From Isoetes taiwanensis (lineage: Eukaryota > Streptophyta > Lycopodiopsida > Isoetales > Isoetaceae): 64,000 nt of DNA. Made by a program: the position numbers and the translations under genes. Location: assembly GCA_021234155.1 (NCBI GenBank), contig JAJEKV010000005.1, positions 13,931,449-13,995,448 of the forward strand. The letters run 5' to 3'. The notes under the pieces were generated by a model. It saw nothing but the letters and a program-made list of their open reading frames with translations, was not told the DNA's origin and searched no databases. Shown here piece by piece: positions 49,230 through 60,906 of this stretch; within the stretch, counting starts at the first letter, position 1; every line of letters starts with the position of its first letter.

Positions 49230-52200
49230 AAAAAAAATAGCTTTCAAGTAAAAGGAAAGAAAGAAATATCTTATTTAAAGTGTAAAGTGTTAGTATATAA
49301 AGTGTTGGTTTATTAAAATACTATTTGTTTACGCTAAGTTGTAAGTTCAATATTTGTGTTTCTATTTACTTTTTACGCAAGGATCATACCAAAAGAATTT
49401 CTTATATGCAATTATTACATGAAGATTTCGCATCATATGATCCTCTTTAAACAAGGATGGCTTTGACCTTCAATGTTCATAAATTTTATGAATGTTTGCA
49501 TATAAGAATGTCACATATCATATTTTCTTAAAAATGGTCATCAAATGGATAACTAGTCAAAGAGTTCTTCTACTACTTAAAAGAGTTTCAAGACTCATTT
49601 TTGCTATAATTTAAATAGCAATAGAGTTTTAAAGGAATCTATTGTTAAAGGTAGTCAAAGCCTTCTTGTATTAGCGGTATCTAAACACAAACACCATAAC
49701 CTTTGTACTTCAAGAATGTATAAACCCTTCACATTGCAAAGTATAATGTCATTTATTAGCATCTTCACGGACATTTCCCCTTCCTTATCGACTTTGTACT
49801 CATCTCAAGGAACCCAACATTCGATTCCCGAATGCCTTCATCCTCTCTCAATCTCTCACAATATCCTAGGAGGCCGAGTTCTTGGTCCACCACAAAATCG
49901 GACTAAACTTGAAACGTCCTAAATGAATTATTTCTTGCCACTCAACGGATCCAATGGATATAAACCGCCATCCGCCCAAGATGTCAACACTTTTTGAGCC
50001 CGCAAGACACAACACGTTTCGAGGTCTAAGTTCTTATTTTTAGACCTCTTTTTTGCTTGAAGACGGAGCATATTATCGAGTCATCTTGGATCCTTATCCA
50101 CACATCATTTGGAGCTTCCATAGACATCTGCGTGGATCGCATCTAGCGAAAATGAAGGTGTACAATTTGTATGCCCCAAAGACAATTAAACCCGTGTGAG
50201 CCGAACGTCCGTTACTAACCTCGTTTTTGAAATTTGCAACGTGCATATGGAAATCGAAAAGTCCATTCTCCTACAATCCATGCTTTTATACATTAAGCAA
50301 ATTCAAATTTCGAATTGTAGGGGGCAAAGCTTTGTTTGGGATGAAGTAAAGATCCCACTTTAATGTTTGGTTCACATGGACAACTTTGTAGCACAAATGA
50401 GGCAAAACCTGAACTTGGACTGAGGCAAAAAATTCAGCCCGTTTTGGAAAATCAGCCTTGCAAGATCCAACTTGTATTGAGATGATCTGTGGTGAATTTT
50501 TAATCGATCTTGAATCCTGAGGCTTCTCCTTTTATCCTAAACTTCTCCATGTGAACCACCCATTTGAAGATAAGGAGGCAAATAAATTATTGTTCAAAGC
50601 AAAGAGAAATTTTTACATAGTCACACATGTCATTTTGAAATGTTGTTCTTGCAGCTCCAACTACTCGCTATGGTTTTAAATGAAAATAACTATTAATCGG
50701 TGAAATGAACAGGGCCGCCCGACAAACCAAAAAAACATTGAAGGGTAAAGACTGAGTGCTATAAAACATCTGTGGCACCATCCAATTGTTGAAACTACTT
50801 GTTATTTATCTAATTTAATGTAGTGAAGAACTATGGGCTATGAATGTTTTAACCATTTATGTAGCTTTTAGTTAATATTTGATGTCGTATGCCTTTGTAA
50901 TGATGCAAGCGTCCAATGATATCCTTGCTAGATTCGAGTGTTATTGGGATGCGGTTCCTCTTCTTTATGATATGTTAATGGGCGATATCAGGCCATTTAT
51001 GATATGTTAGTGAGACGACGAATGTGTAAGTAGGAATGGAATTGTTGCAATTCTTCAACAAAAAAATTGAAAAGCTTGTGCAAAAGATTAAAAAGATATG
51101 CTAAATTTTGAGGGGCTCCATTTTGGGCATGGCATATAACAAAGGATCAAAGCCACAAAGACATGCATGAAAATGGAACCCATAAACTAAAGGATGCTAC
51201 ACCGAAAAAGTTGAAATCTTGGTAGAAAAGATTTGGGCATTAGATTTGTGGAGAATAGAAGGCTACCTAGAAACAAGTTCACGTACTATTTGTGTGGAGA
51301 ATACATGATGGGCTAGGAAACAAGTTCCATGTATTATTTGTTGTTGTGCAAACCCACTAATGAAGGTTTTGTACTTTAAAATCATGTTGAGCTTCTTGGA
51401 GTTTTCTTTGTCCAAAATTGGTGGAGTTTCTAGTTGAATTCTTTTAAGGATATCAAATTATAGCTTTTCCAAAAATAAGAAATATTTCAATCAGGGCAAG
51501 GCATTTTGATAATTTAGATAAAATAGAGAGCCATTTTTACAATTTGCCCTACTATAAAACGTGAGGTGCCATTAACAAACTAGTGTTTTAACAAAAACTT
51601 TGATGAACATGCAAGTTATCGAGTTTCAACTTCAAGTTATATATGTCATTTTGAGGGTCGAATTATCATATAGTATGTTGTTTTCGTTTTGGGGTTGGGG
51701 AACATTTTTCCTTTGAAGACCAGATTTGGCCTATGATTTCCATGATTTGTTGTATTGAAAAGGGTATAATTTGCCATCGATGGGATCTTGAGTGTTTTTT
51801 CCTATTTTGGGCGATTTGCAAATGATTTTTTTTCATGGATGTTTTGCATTTTTTTAATGGTTGGAAGGAAAAGATTCTAAATTTTAGGGCCCTTTTATAT
51901 GATTGCCGCCATTAAACAGATCTTTTTGTATCATCTATAAAGGTGCCAGTCGATCCGGCGAGGATCATTCATGAAGAAGGGATCCCATATATATCCAAAC
52001 ACCCCATTTTGAGGGATATTTGGTAAATTTTGCAAATTATAGAGGCGTTTTGAAAATTTTCCTAAAATATATATATTTAAATTCAAAGTTAAACTAAAAG
52101 GCTTATTAGTAATGGGCTTTTGGAGCCAGAATGGGGCATCAAAAATAAAGAAACCCAAGTTTAAGAATCCCCATAGCCTCTTAAATGATTTCAAAGTAAT

Positions 52201-54720
52201 TATAATATGGCCATGTTCAAACTTTTATCAGTGAGAAATACATTTGATTTCTTCCTTTTGGAGCAAGACCTATTTTGTTCATCCCAAAAATCGCATCCAC
52301 AAAGTGCTTGAAATGCATTCTATTGTTTTTGATTGAGGAGATGAGGCAAAAAGTTATCTCGCAAATCTAATCCAAACCCATTGTCCATAAATTGAAGGCC
52401 TGAAGGCCTCGCAAAGCCAACCGAAATCGGCGGGGGATATAGTTTCTAGTCGCTTTTCGTTTTCTAAACTTTGAGATGGTGAATCTATTGCATCTCATTC
52501 CAAAATGAGAGGAAATATTTGATTGCAGCTTTAATTTGAAGGATGGAGGGATCATAAAACCATTTCTATCAAATTAACCGCTATAAGATCCTCCTCAAAG
52601 CTATGCCGATGTTTAGTTTAAACCCATGGAGGATTTAAAGGCCTTCTTTGAAAATTTGGTGGAATGATTGGGTTTTTTTATGTTGCTTCATTTTTTTTTT
52701 TTCATACAACCATAGGTTCGTTCTACACCATTGACATTGGCATGCAATTTTTTGGTGAAAATTCTAATGCCCATTGATCTGGCATAATACCCTCCGAATA
52801 TTCGACCTTGTCAATGGTTTGCAATAAACCTTGAACCAAACGCTATAATAATACATGGAAAAAATGAAACTAACAAGAATATCATAATATAATACAAATG
52901 CATTTAGACGTTATTAATAATAGAATGAACAACATTCTCATAGCCAACTCCGTGCCTACTACATTACCGCATTAAGACTAACTTTACTTTCAGCCAAAAC
53001 TATTTTAGTCTGTACTTGTTTTCCAGTATGCATCATCTTACAAACAAATATATGGTGTACTGCCCTTGAATTGTTTCAATGATCAATATGAATGATACAA
53101 AATAAATAGGTCCACCAGCATATATACACGACCATATGTACATGTATTTACATGTGCACCATCTTCAGCTTAGGACAGTTCAACAGCAGCCTTTGTGCAC
53201 AAAGGATGGTGCGTCAAACATACTATCAGAGTGTTAATGTACTGGTGGTGCACTATAATATGACTCATGCTGGCGCGTTTTGGCATTAGCTTGCTTGGGA
53301 ATTTAATTTGGCCATGGCAGCGATTCCGCTGTTATTATTCAGCTCCAAGTCAATACATGGGATTCAACTTCAATCTTTCCAGAGCATTTCTTGTCTACAG
53401 ATTTGATGATTCGAGCAGAATTTTTTTGCAGATCTATGCCTAAAACTCTGTAAGTTTACAGGGAATTGAACTTATGAATTTCTTCATGAGATGCTTTGGC
53501 TCACAGTTATTAAAGGAGGAAGAAAAACTTCAGCTTGAGGAGTTCTAGTTTTCCAAGCTGTAGTTTTACTTACACGCAAAGGTTGAGGGAGAGCAGATTG
53601 TGCACTTAGGTGGTCTTTTGCTTGGTAAAGGAAGATTTCTCCAGTTAGAACATCAAATTGCTAATAATCAAGACCAATACCTGCAAGAAAGCTTCCCATT
53701 GCCTGAGATCTCAAGAACAGATTTCTTTATTAAGTTTCTCGTCTTGCATATAATAGTGCATTCCAAGAATCATCCAATTCATTTGTAGTCATAAAAGCCC
53801 CCCTAGTCATAAAAGTATTCTCTTCAGAACAGCCATGGGTTAACTGGCACAAAAATTCCGAACCAAACACCAGTTACCAATTGAATCTGCTTCCACTTGG
53901 ATAATCAGTCCCTCAGATAAGCGATTGTGCCCACAAAATCAGGGTTAGAGAGGACATGAGAAGAGAGAAAATAGATCGAAGTGTTCCAAATAACAATAAG
54001 ATTGATACAGAATAAATAGATATATACAGCATATATACACCACCATATGTACATGTTCAGATATATACTAACAAAACTGCTTCAAAAATGCAGAATACTC
54101 AGCAACTCGATTTTTACCGCAGAAGCCAAAAGCCACTGCGGACCTCTTTCCAAGTTTTGAAGGAAATTTCCGGCCTGCTCTGCAACGTTGTCTGATGGTG
54201 CTTGATTTGCAGATTATTATATTTCCATCTAATCAATATGTAAACACAAAAAGCGGCTAACAATAATGCCTAAATTACATAATAAGCCCTACTCAAAGGA
54301 AGATTACTTTCTTTCTCATTGAGGATGATAATGAGGATGATAATAGCAACAAGCGGAAGTCATGTCCCCTGCCTGAACCATCCCAAGAGGAGTATCCATG
54401 GAGGACTCTAGAGAGGCAAAGCGAACAGAAGAAAAAAACATAAACAGTCATTTAAAAGAAAAAACAAGACCAATGTCACCTCATTCTTTGTTTCAGTTCG
54501 CCTTTTTTTTTATGTAGATACCAGTCTGTACATGAACTGATGTAATAGCTAGCCTCATAGACCACAGATGCTCAACTTAATCTTTCCTTCTGAATTGATT
54601 AGATGTCCAGATAAATAGTAATAGCAAAACGCAGAATAAATAACTTCCCGAGGTCTTTCTTTTACACCATGCATTTCTAGACTCCTTTATAAAGTTGCAG
54701 CCTCTTGTTTGTGGGAGCAG
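49230..54720. other. Long AT-rich stretch without a recognised gene
   Basis: No supported coding region on either strand. A direct repeat of about 65 bp, containing GATACARAATAAATAG and CCATATGTACATGT, occurs at about 53092-53145 and 53999-54058. Confidence 0.4.
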
Positions 54721-54723
54721 ATA

Positions 54724-57700
54724 CTAATCTGCGATTTTCGTCTTGATAAGCCCTTTAAAAAAATCAAAGCTGCAATTGCAAACATACCCATTATCATTTA
54801 CATATTCATGAAAGCACATTAAGACGACCAGACACACCTGTTGCCATCTGGATGCAACTCATACAAGTTGTGATCATCATCCACCGCAAGTAAGTAGCCA
54901 GATGGGGTCAGACCCTGTACAAACTCTATACATCATGATCACATCATGGTGTGACTATTAAGGGCTTCCAATTTCACCTTGATTGTGAGATAAACACTTG
55001 ATACACCCGAGGTTTCCTTCTCTTCAATTACGACCCTTTGCCCACTAAAAATCCATAAGAAACAAAAATTACGATAAGATGTGATCTAACAAACACAAAC
55101 AGTTAAACTATCAGGAAAAAAAAAACTAAAATGGCAAGCAACTTGTTAATCAAGATAAAATGGATAATCCTAACTTAGTAGACTGTCCTAAAATCAGGAA
55201 TTATTTGTAGAAGTTTAAAGGGTTACAGCAGCAGTATAAATTTATAGGTGGCCAAATGGAAGAAGTAAAGCTTATATTGTATGCATTGAAAGGTCCTTCC
55301 AGTGAATATGATCATATTATCAATTTCTATTAGCTAAAATCTAAGATCAAGAATGATTTTCATAATCTCCAACAGCAATTGTTCTGAAGCTTCAGAGGAA
55401 AATACAGCTGAGGCAAGAAAAATTTCTAAAGTATTATATCTTGTCCTGCTAATGCTAAGTTTAAATCCAAAGAGCAGTTTGCATGTTGGTATCATAAAAA
55501 GCAAGGACACATGAGGCGTGATTGCAGAAAGCTAAAAAGGAAGTTTGCGCAGATGATAAAGAATGGTCAAATAAGTCTGCCTCCAAGACAGGAATCAATG
55601 CTGAATTTAGCTAAAAACTCAATTAAGCCTCGTGAGAACACTGTAGTGAAGATGATTGATGGCAATCTTGTATGATCAAAAGGCAAAGGGAGCGTCAAAT
55701 TTCAGACAGATCACTGTGATTTGACAAGCAAATGGGACTCTTGATGTCGTCCACAGAAGGTGTAGTTCATATTTTCCAGAAATATCCATTATCCTATATT
55801 GATATTAACATTCTTGGCGGCTCAAGGGTATCTTAACAGTGAAGGATTATATGTGCTGCAAAGCAAGCCTAGTTCTCTAGTTCATTCATCTCCAGCAATA
55901 CACAATGAGTCTTCTCTTACTGCAGATGTGGCTCAAGGGTATCTTAAAAGTGAAGGATTATGTGTGCTGCAAAGCAAGTTTAGTTCTCTAGTTCATTCAA
56001 GCTCTCACTACTACTGTTTAGAAGATTGAACTGGTTACTTCATCTTTATGAAGATCTTGGAATACAAGCTAAGCCTGCAGAAATATACTATGATAACACT
56101 GGGGCCATTCAGCATGTCAAAGACTTTAAAAGCATCTCCAAATCAAGCACATGGACATTAAACTTTGCTCATGAGAGAACAGTTGAAAAATGGATATCTT
56201 TCTCTTCAATACTGTTCAACAAAAGCATCAGATGGCTGACGGGTTTACTAAACCGCTCTCCGGCAGCTCATTCACCCAAATGAAGAGCTATATACATGTG
56301 ACTCCCATATTTCTAGTCATACAGGATGATCAGTTCCCCCGTTGGTTTTTTTTTTTTTTTGGGGGGGGAGCGTTATTATTATTTTAGCTTTTCTTATTGT
56401 TTTTATTCATTCATGGTCATGTTATGTTAGACATTACCCTACATGTCATATGACTAGGCATGCTGACTCATCTTGTTGCTGCCGCGGCATCATTGTTTTC
56501 TTTCATGTGGTTTTATTCAGTCATGCTAGTCATCGCATTGTTTTCTTTCATGTGGTTTTATGCAGTCATGCTAGTCATCACAGGGGGAAGTTAGACATTA
56601 TCCTACATGTCAGATGACTAGGCATGCTGACTCATCTTGTTGCTCCCGCGGCATCCTATTTTGGACCAGAGTCACATTCATCTAGTTAAGTCATCTGGCG
56701 CACAGATGACGTGCACCTCATTGTATCTTTCTTTGTTCTTCACTGCTGAACATATGTATTATGCTATCCTTGGCACTTTCAAGCTAGGAGGATGCTCCTA
56801 ATTGGTAAAGAACTGATGTATTTATTTAGTCTCGGAGAATATAGGGGTCCCTATCAAATTTAATAATGAAACATCTAGCCAGACAATTGAATACCTATGT
56901 AGCCAGTTTTTGTAATATGACTCTTCCAAGGCTGTGAAACCTGTATGGAAGCAGCATATAGTAGTTAATATCAGGTCCATTGTCAAATAACTCAATCCAT
57001 TACATATAGTAAGTAGAAAGTCATATAAACGCCAAAATAACTTCGCACTAAGTCTTCATTGGTATCATACCACAGAGAACTAATGTCAAGCACAAGAGAG
57101 CTTTCAGATATAAGTCTTTAACTCATTAATGTCATCCTTAAACTGCAATAACACCACTTACCATTTTGATTAAAATTTTGAAACAACTCTTCAAATTTTG
57201 ATAAGATTGCCACAAGCAACTCTTCTCTCGTCAGAATAGTAGTTTGAGGATTTATATCACGCAAAAGTGCATTTAGACACGTTGTTGGCTCCAAATTCTC
57301 GACATTCAGGCCAACGCCTGCAAAAACAAAACTCTGGAATATTACTTCCCAATTTTTTGAAACTTGGTACAAATATATATATTTATCCATAGTTTATAAG
57401 GTGCTCTAATAATCATACCAATAACTATATTGAACTTCTTGTCACTGTATGTAGATGTGCATAGCACTCCTCCAATCTTCAATCCTTTTGCATAGAGATC
57501 ATTTGGCCATTTAATTTTCACGTCAATCATTGGCAGGCCCTGCAGGTTCAAGCAGTTGCAAATAAGTGTCTAGTTATAGATTCTCACGTCCCCTACATCA
57601 ACTGTATAATCAAGATTCCTGTTGCTGGTAGGGTTTCCTAATAAACAGATAAAAATGGCAGTTACCGTTATTGTCACATTATATTGATGCCTAGATCTGC

Positions 57701-58826
57701 AGAATTATCATTTTAAATGCAGTGAGTTCAATTTTCAGACTATCTTGCGAGTATCTACCTTCATGCTGGCAGGAAAACTAGAGAAGAAAAACATAGTATA
57801 GCGCAACTTTCATGGACTCAAAGAGATGCACTTTATGTGTTGGATGGTTGGATAATAGACCACGGAAACCACGTATACCTCTGATGCCCTAGAAACCGTG
57901 CACTTCTTCATGCATAAGTTTGGTTGGTGGATAATATAGGCTAGAAACGTTGCAGTTCATCATATGCATAAGCTTTTCTTACATCTTTCCATTTTCATCA
58001 TATGCATAAGCTTTTTTTACGTCTTTCCATTTACAGCTCGGACGAGAATTACCTTATCATTACACACACTATCAATGGCTTCAATGACAGCTAGAGAAAT
58101 AATATACTGGACAAACGGAACTGCCCGACCATCCTTCATTTGGAGTGTGAAGGAGAATGTGAGGCAACCTGGTGGGGAGCTCCAGACATTTCCAGCTCGG
58201 CCTGTAAAATTTCCCCATTCAGATCCTAATGGCACACCGAGGATATTACATTATAAGCTGTACCTTTTCCACTCTTCTGTATATCTGCCAAACAAACAGT
58301 GCCCTCAGGGAAGGCACGAAAGTTCCTGCAAGCATGAACATTCATATATTTTTTCAATGTAGAACTTAAGACTTCTGGTACATTAAACCCAGTACAAAAA
58401 TATCAGCTAAACTACATGGCTCTTTCAAAGAATCAATTTTGCCTATAAACTTCCTAAACTCTAAGTTCTCACATTTTTATACCATACAAGCAAAAAACAG
58501 GTTACTCTGAGAGAATCGTCTGTGTTGAGGGTAAACAAGGGGAATAAAGCAAAACTCCTCCAAAAACTCTAGTATTTAAGTTGCTCATATAATGTTCAAG
58601 AGAGAAATTCTCCTCGGCGAGCGGAGGCATTTGAGATGCATGCATCAAAGTGCCGCCTTCTGGTAGCTTTAATCCTGATCCACGACTCTGAATCAATTGC
58701 TCCATACACACGGCAGATTTCCCTGCAACAAATATACGAGTTCCTGAAGTAATATAATCGAATTAGCGTTGCTAAGGCAGTGAACTATTAAGAAAAAGAC
58801 AATTATCGACCTTGGGATGCGGCCAT
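54724..58826 (-). CDS. HCS1: Biotin--protein ligase (holocarboxylase synthetase), 10 exons, intact
   Basis: The enzyme activates biotin with ATP and attaches it to carboxylases such as acetyl-CoA carboxylase and methylcrotonyl-CoA carboxylase. Exons (minus strand): 58826-58811, 58722-58506, 58325-58264, 58201-58053, 57539-57419, 57317-57162, 56940-56895, 55044-54978, 54914-54838, 54769-54724. They total 957 nt, 318 residues plus TAG, with no break, and all phases and GT/AG borders agree. Landmarks are SPCLPSTQTILSE (N-terminal part), the biotin-AMP loop GKGRAGNVW, KWPNDLY with GLKIGGVLCTSTY, GVGLNVENLEPTTCLN, the short exon GFTALEESYYKNWLH and the C-terminal SH3-like domain GLTPSGYLLAVDDD with YELHPDGNSFDFFKGL. 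It is shorter at the N-terminus than the roughly 367-residue Arabidopsis HCS1. An in-frame extension upstream to an ATG at 59051 could supply a targeting peptide, but I chose the ATG at 58826 because exon 1 then joins cleanly. Confidence 0.93.
55818..56004. repeat. Tandem repeat in the copia remnant
   Basis: GGCTCAAGGGTATCTTAA followed by a shared tract of about 70 bp (GTGCTGCAAAGCAAG, TAGTTCTCTAGTTCATTC) occurs at 55818 and 55931, a spacing of 113 bp. Confidence 0.85.
56425..56656. repeat. Direct repeats in the putative LTR
   Basis: A segment of about 64 bp, TTAGACATTA...CCGCGGCATC, occurs at about 56427-56490 and 56590-56654. Between the copies, TTTTCTTTCATGTGGTTTTA occurs twice (about 56495 and 56540). 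Confidence 0.8.
57957..58033. repeat. 38-bp tandem duplication in intron 4 of the ligase gene
   Basis: CATCATATGCATAAGCTTTT followed by TTAC and TCTTTCCATTT occurs twice in a row, with two differences. Confidence 0.85.
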
Positions 58827-59219
58827 AGATACACAACGTGAGGTTTTTGGCTGCAGCAATGCTCCAGCATCAATTGATCGAGATATTTTAGCTGGCCAAT
58901 TACAATATTTGGGAAGTCCCAAATATCTTTGGAAAAGTTGACCGAAAACGGAAATGGAATGAAAACGGCAAGTTAGAAAACGAAAACGGAAACGGAAAAA
59001 ATAAACGAAAAGTTTTAGAAAAATTGAAAAATAAATCATACATATATACAAGAAATTTAATGCGTCCTACGGTGCATGTTCGAGTTTTAGCATGTTCCTA
59101 TGCTGCAAGTTCTTATCGTGCCCTACATTCTAAAAGAATCTCTTGTAAATACCAAAGCTCTCTTGGAGATTTTCGTGAGCATTCCTTTAAATTTTATAAG
59201 ATTCCCTCTAGATTCCATT

Positions 59220-60260
59220 AGATTTCCCTAGATTCTCCAAGATTTTATGAAGATCCCCTTAGATCCCTTTAGATTTTATGAGATTGCCCTAGGTTCCCTT
59301 ACATTACATGAGATTGAAAGAGATTCTATAAAGATTCCTTTAGATACTCTAAGAATTCATCAACATTTTCTTAGATCCTCTTAGATTTTATGAAGATTCC
59401 TTTAGATCCCCAGATTTTAAGAGATTCCCTTAGGCTTGTAAATATTTTCCTAGATTCTCTTACATTTTATAAGATTTTCTTACATTCTATTAGATTCCTC
59501 TCGATTCCTTTACATTCTAGAATTTTTTTTTAGAACATTCTAAGACTTTTCTCAAACATTCTAAGACTTTCAAAATATTCTAGAACTTTCTGGAAGTATT
59601 TCCCTAGATTTCCTTACATTCACATAGATTCCCCTACATTCTAGAACATTCTAAAACTTATTAGAACAATTTGGAACTTTCTCGAAGAATTTTCCTAGAT
59701 CCCCCTAGATTCTCTTACATTTTATAAGATTTTCTTACATTTTTTTTTAGATTCTTCTGGATTCCTTTACATTCTAGAACTTTTTAGAACATTGTAAGAC
59801 TTTCTGAAACATTCTAAGAATTTAAAAATATTCTAGAACTTTTCTGTTACATTCACATAGATTCCCCCACATTCTAGAGCATTCTAAAACTTATTAGAAC
59901 AATTTGGAACTTTTCGAAGAATTTTCCTAGATCCCCCCCTAGATTCTCTTTACATTTTATAAGATTTTCTTACATTCTATTAGATTCTTCCTGGATTCCT
60001 TTACATTCTAGAACTTTTTAAAACATTGTGAGACTTTCTGAAACATTCTAAGATTTTCAAAATATTCTAGAACTTTCTGGAAGTATTTCGCTAGATTTCC
60101 TTACATTCCCATAGATTTCCCTACATTCTAGAACATTCTAAAACTTAGTAGAACAATTTGGAACTTTCTGGAAGAATTTTTTTAGATCCCCCTAGATTCT
60201 CTTATGTTCTAGAACTTTCTAGAAGATTCTGGAACTTTCTAGAGCCTTCCAGAACATTCT
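59220..60260. repeat. AT-rich satellite with about 250-bp higher-order units
   Basis: Built from words such as ACATTCTAGAAC, TAGATTCC and TTCTAAGACTTTC. Three higher-order units start with TTCCTTTACATTCTAGAA at about 59497, 59762 and 59997 (spacing 265 and 235 bp). The upstream part, 59220-59490, is a more degenerate array of AGATTCCYTTAGAT words. No coding potential. Confidence 0.9.
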
Positions 60261-60357
60261 AGAACTTTCTTGAACTAGTTAGAATGTTATAGTCTATTTT
60301 ATCTTAATGGGAACATTACCCTTAAGTATATTTGAAACATAAACTATTCATGGAATT

Positions 60358-60425
60358 AATGCTTGGTCTAGTGGTTAGAGTGGGGGGTTTGGGGGGTTGA
60401 GGACCAGGGTTCGAATCCCCCAAAT
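60358..60425 (+). mobile_element. tRNA-derived SINE head
   Basis: The pol III box A-like TGGTCTAGTGG (60364-60374) and a perfect box B, GGTTCGAATCC (60408-60418), are spaced as in a tRNA. The acceptor and anticodon stems do not pair, and the region between the boxes is G-rich, so this is not a functional tRNA. It resembles the heads of plant SINEs that begin with a GGTCTAGTGGTTAGAG-type sequence. The SINE body and tail are not clear. Confidence 0.6.
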
Positions 60426-60469
60426 AACATAAAAAAATTTAAAAGCCTTTCCTTAAGGGACGAGCATTC

Positions 60470-60875
60470 AACATGAGCCTTAGGATCTTAGACTCGATCA
60501 ACGATCAAGATCTCACCATATAAAAGCAATATGAGCCGTAGGATCTATTACATATAATTCCCAAAGCCACGTGGACCGTAAGATATGTGTCAAGCAACGT
60601 GAGCCATAGGATTCCTGATCGACGGCCGATCAAGAGCAACCCGGCCTTAGGATGGATTATTATATATAGTTTACAAACAAACTCCCAAGCCATCAGGGTC
60701 AGGATACGCCCCAAAGCCGCGGAGGAGCCGTAGGATCTCCGGATCAACGGCCGATTCAATGGACAAAAATACATATAAGCTACAAACTCACTCCTTAAGC
60801 CATCCGGGTCAGGGATACGTCCCAAAGCCACGTGAGCCGTAGGATCTCGGATCAACGGTCGGATTGAGCGTTACA
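60470..60875. repeat. Tandem repeats with G-box (CACGTG) words
   Basis: Units contain CCAAAGCCACGTG, GAGCCGTAGGATC and GGATCAACGGCCGAT. The clearest pair is about 60673-60770 and 60781-60870. CACGTG cores are at 60568-60573 and 60829-60834. Degenerate units extend leftwards to about 60470. Confidence 0.8.
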
Positions 60876-60906
60876 AACATAAGAACATATATATGTTATG
60901 ATATAA

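Larger units (their letters stand above)
55045..56894 (+). mobile_element. Copia retrotransposon remnant inside intron 7 of the ligase gene
   Basis: It lies on the strand opposite the host gene. A gag part at 55210-55670 has YKFIGGQMEEVKLILYALKG and a zinc knuckle, CWYHKKQGHMRRDC, in which the second Cys is His. The end of RNase H lies at 56026-56300, with LHLYEDLGIQAKPAEIYYDN and, in another frame, QMADGFTKPLSGSSF. Integrase and most of the reverse transcriptase are missing, so this is an internally deleted copy. A poly-T plus G8 polypurine-like tract at 56346-56370 may mark the start of a 3' LTR. Confidence 0.8.

Noticed and set aside
60358-60425. Functional tRNA gene
   Set aside because: Acceptor and anticodon stems do not pair and the anticodon loop is not formed. 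Only the A and B boxes are good.
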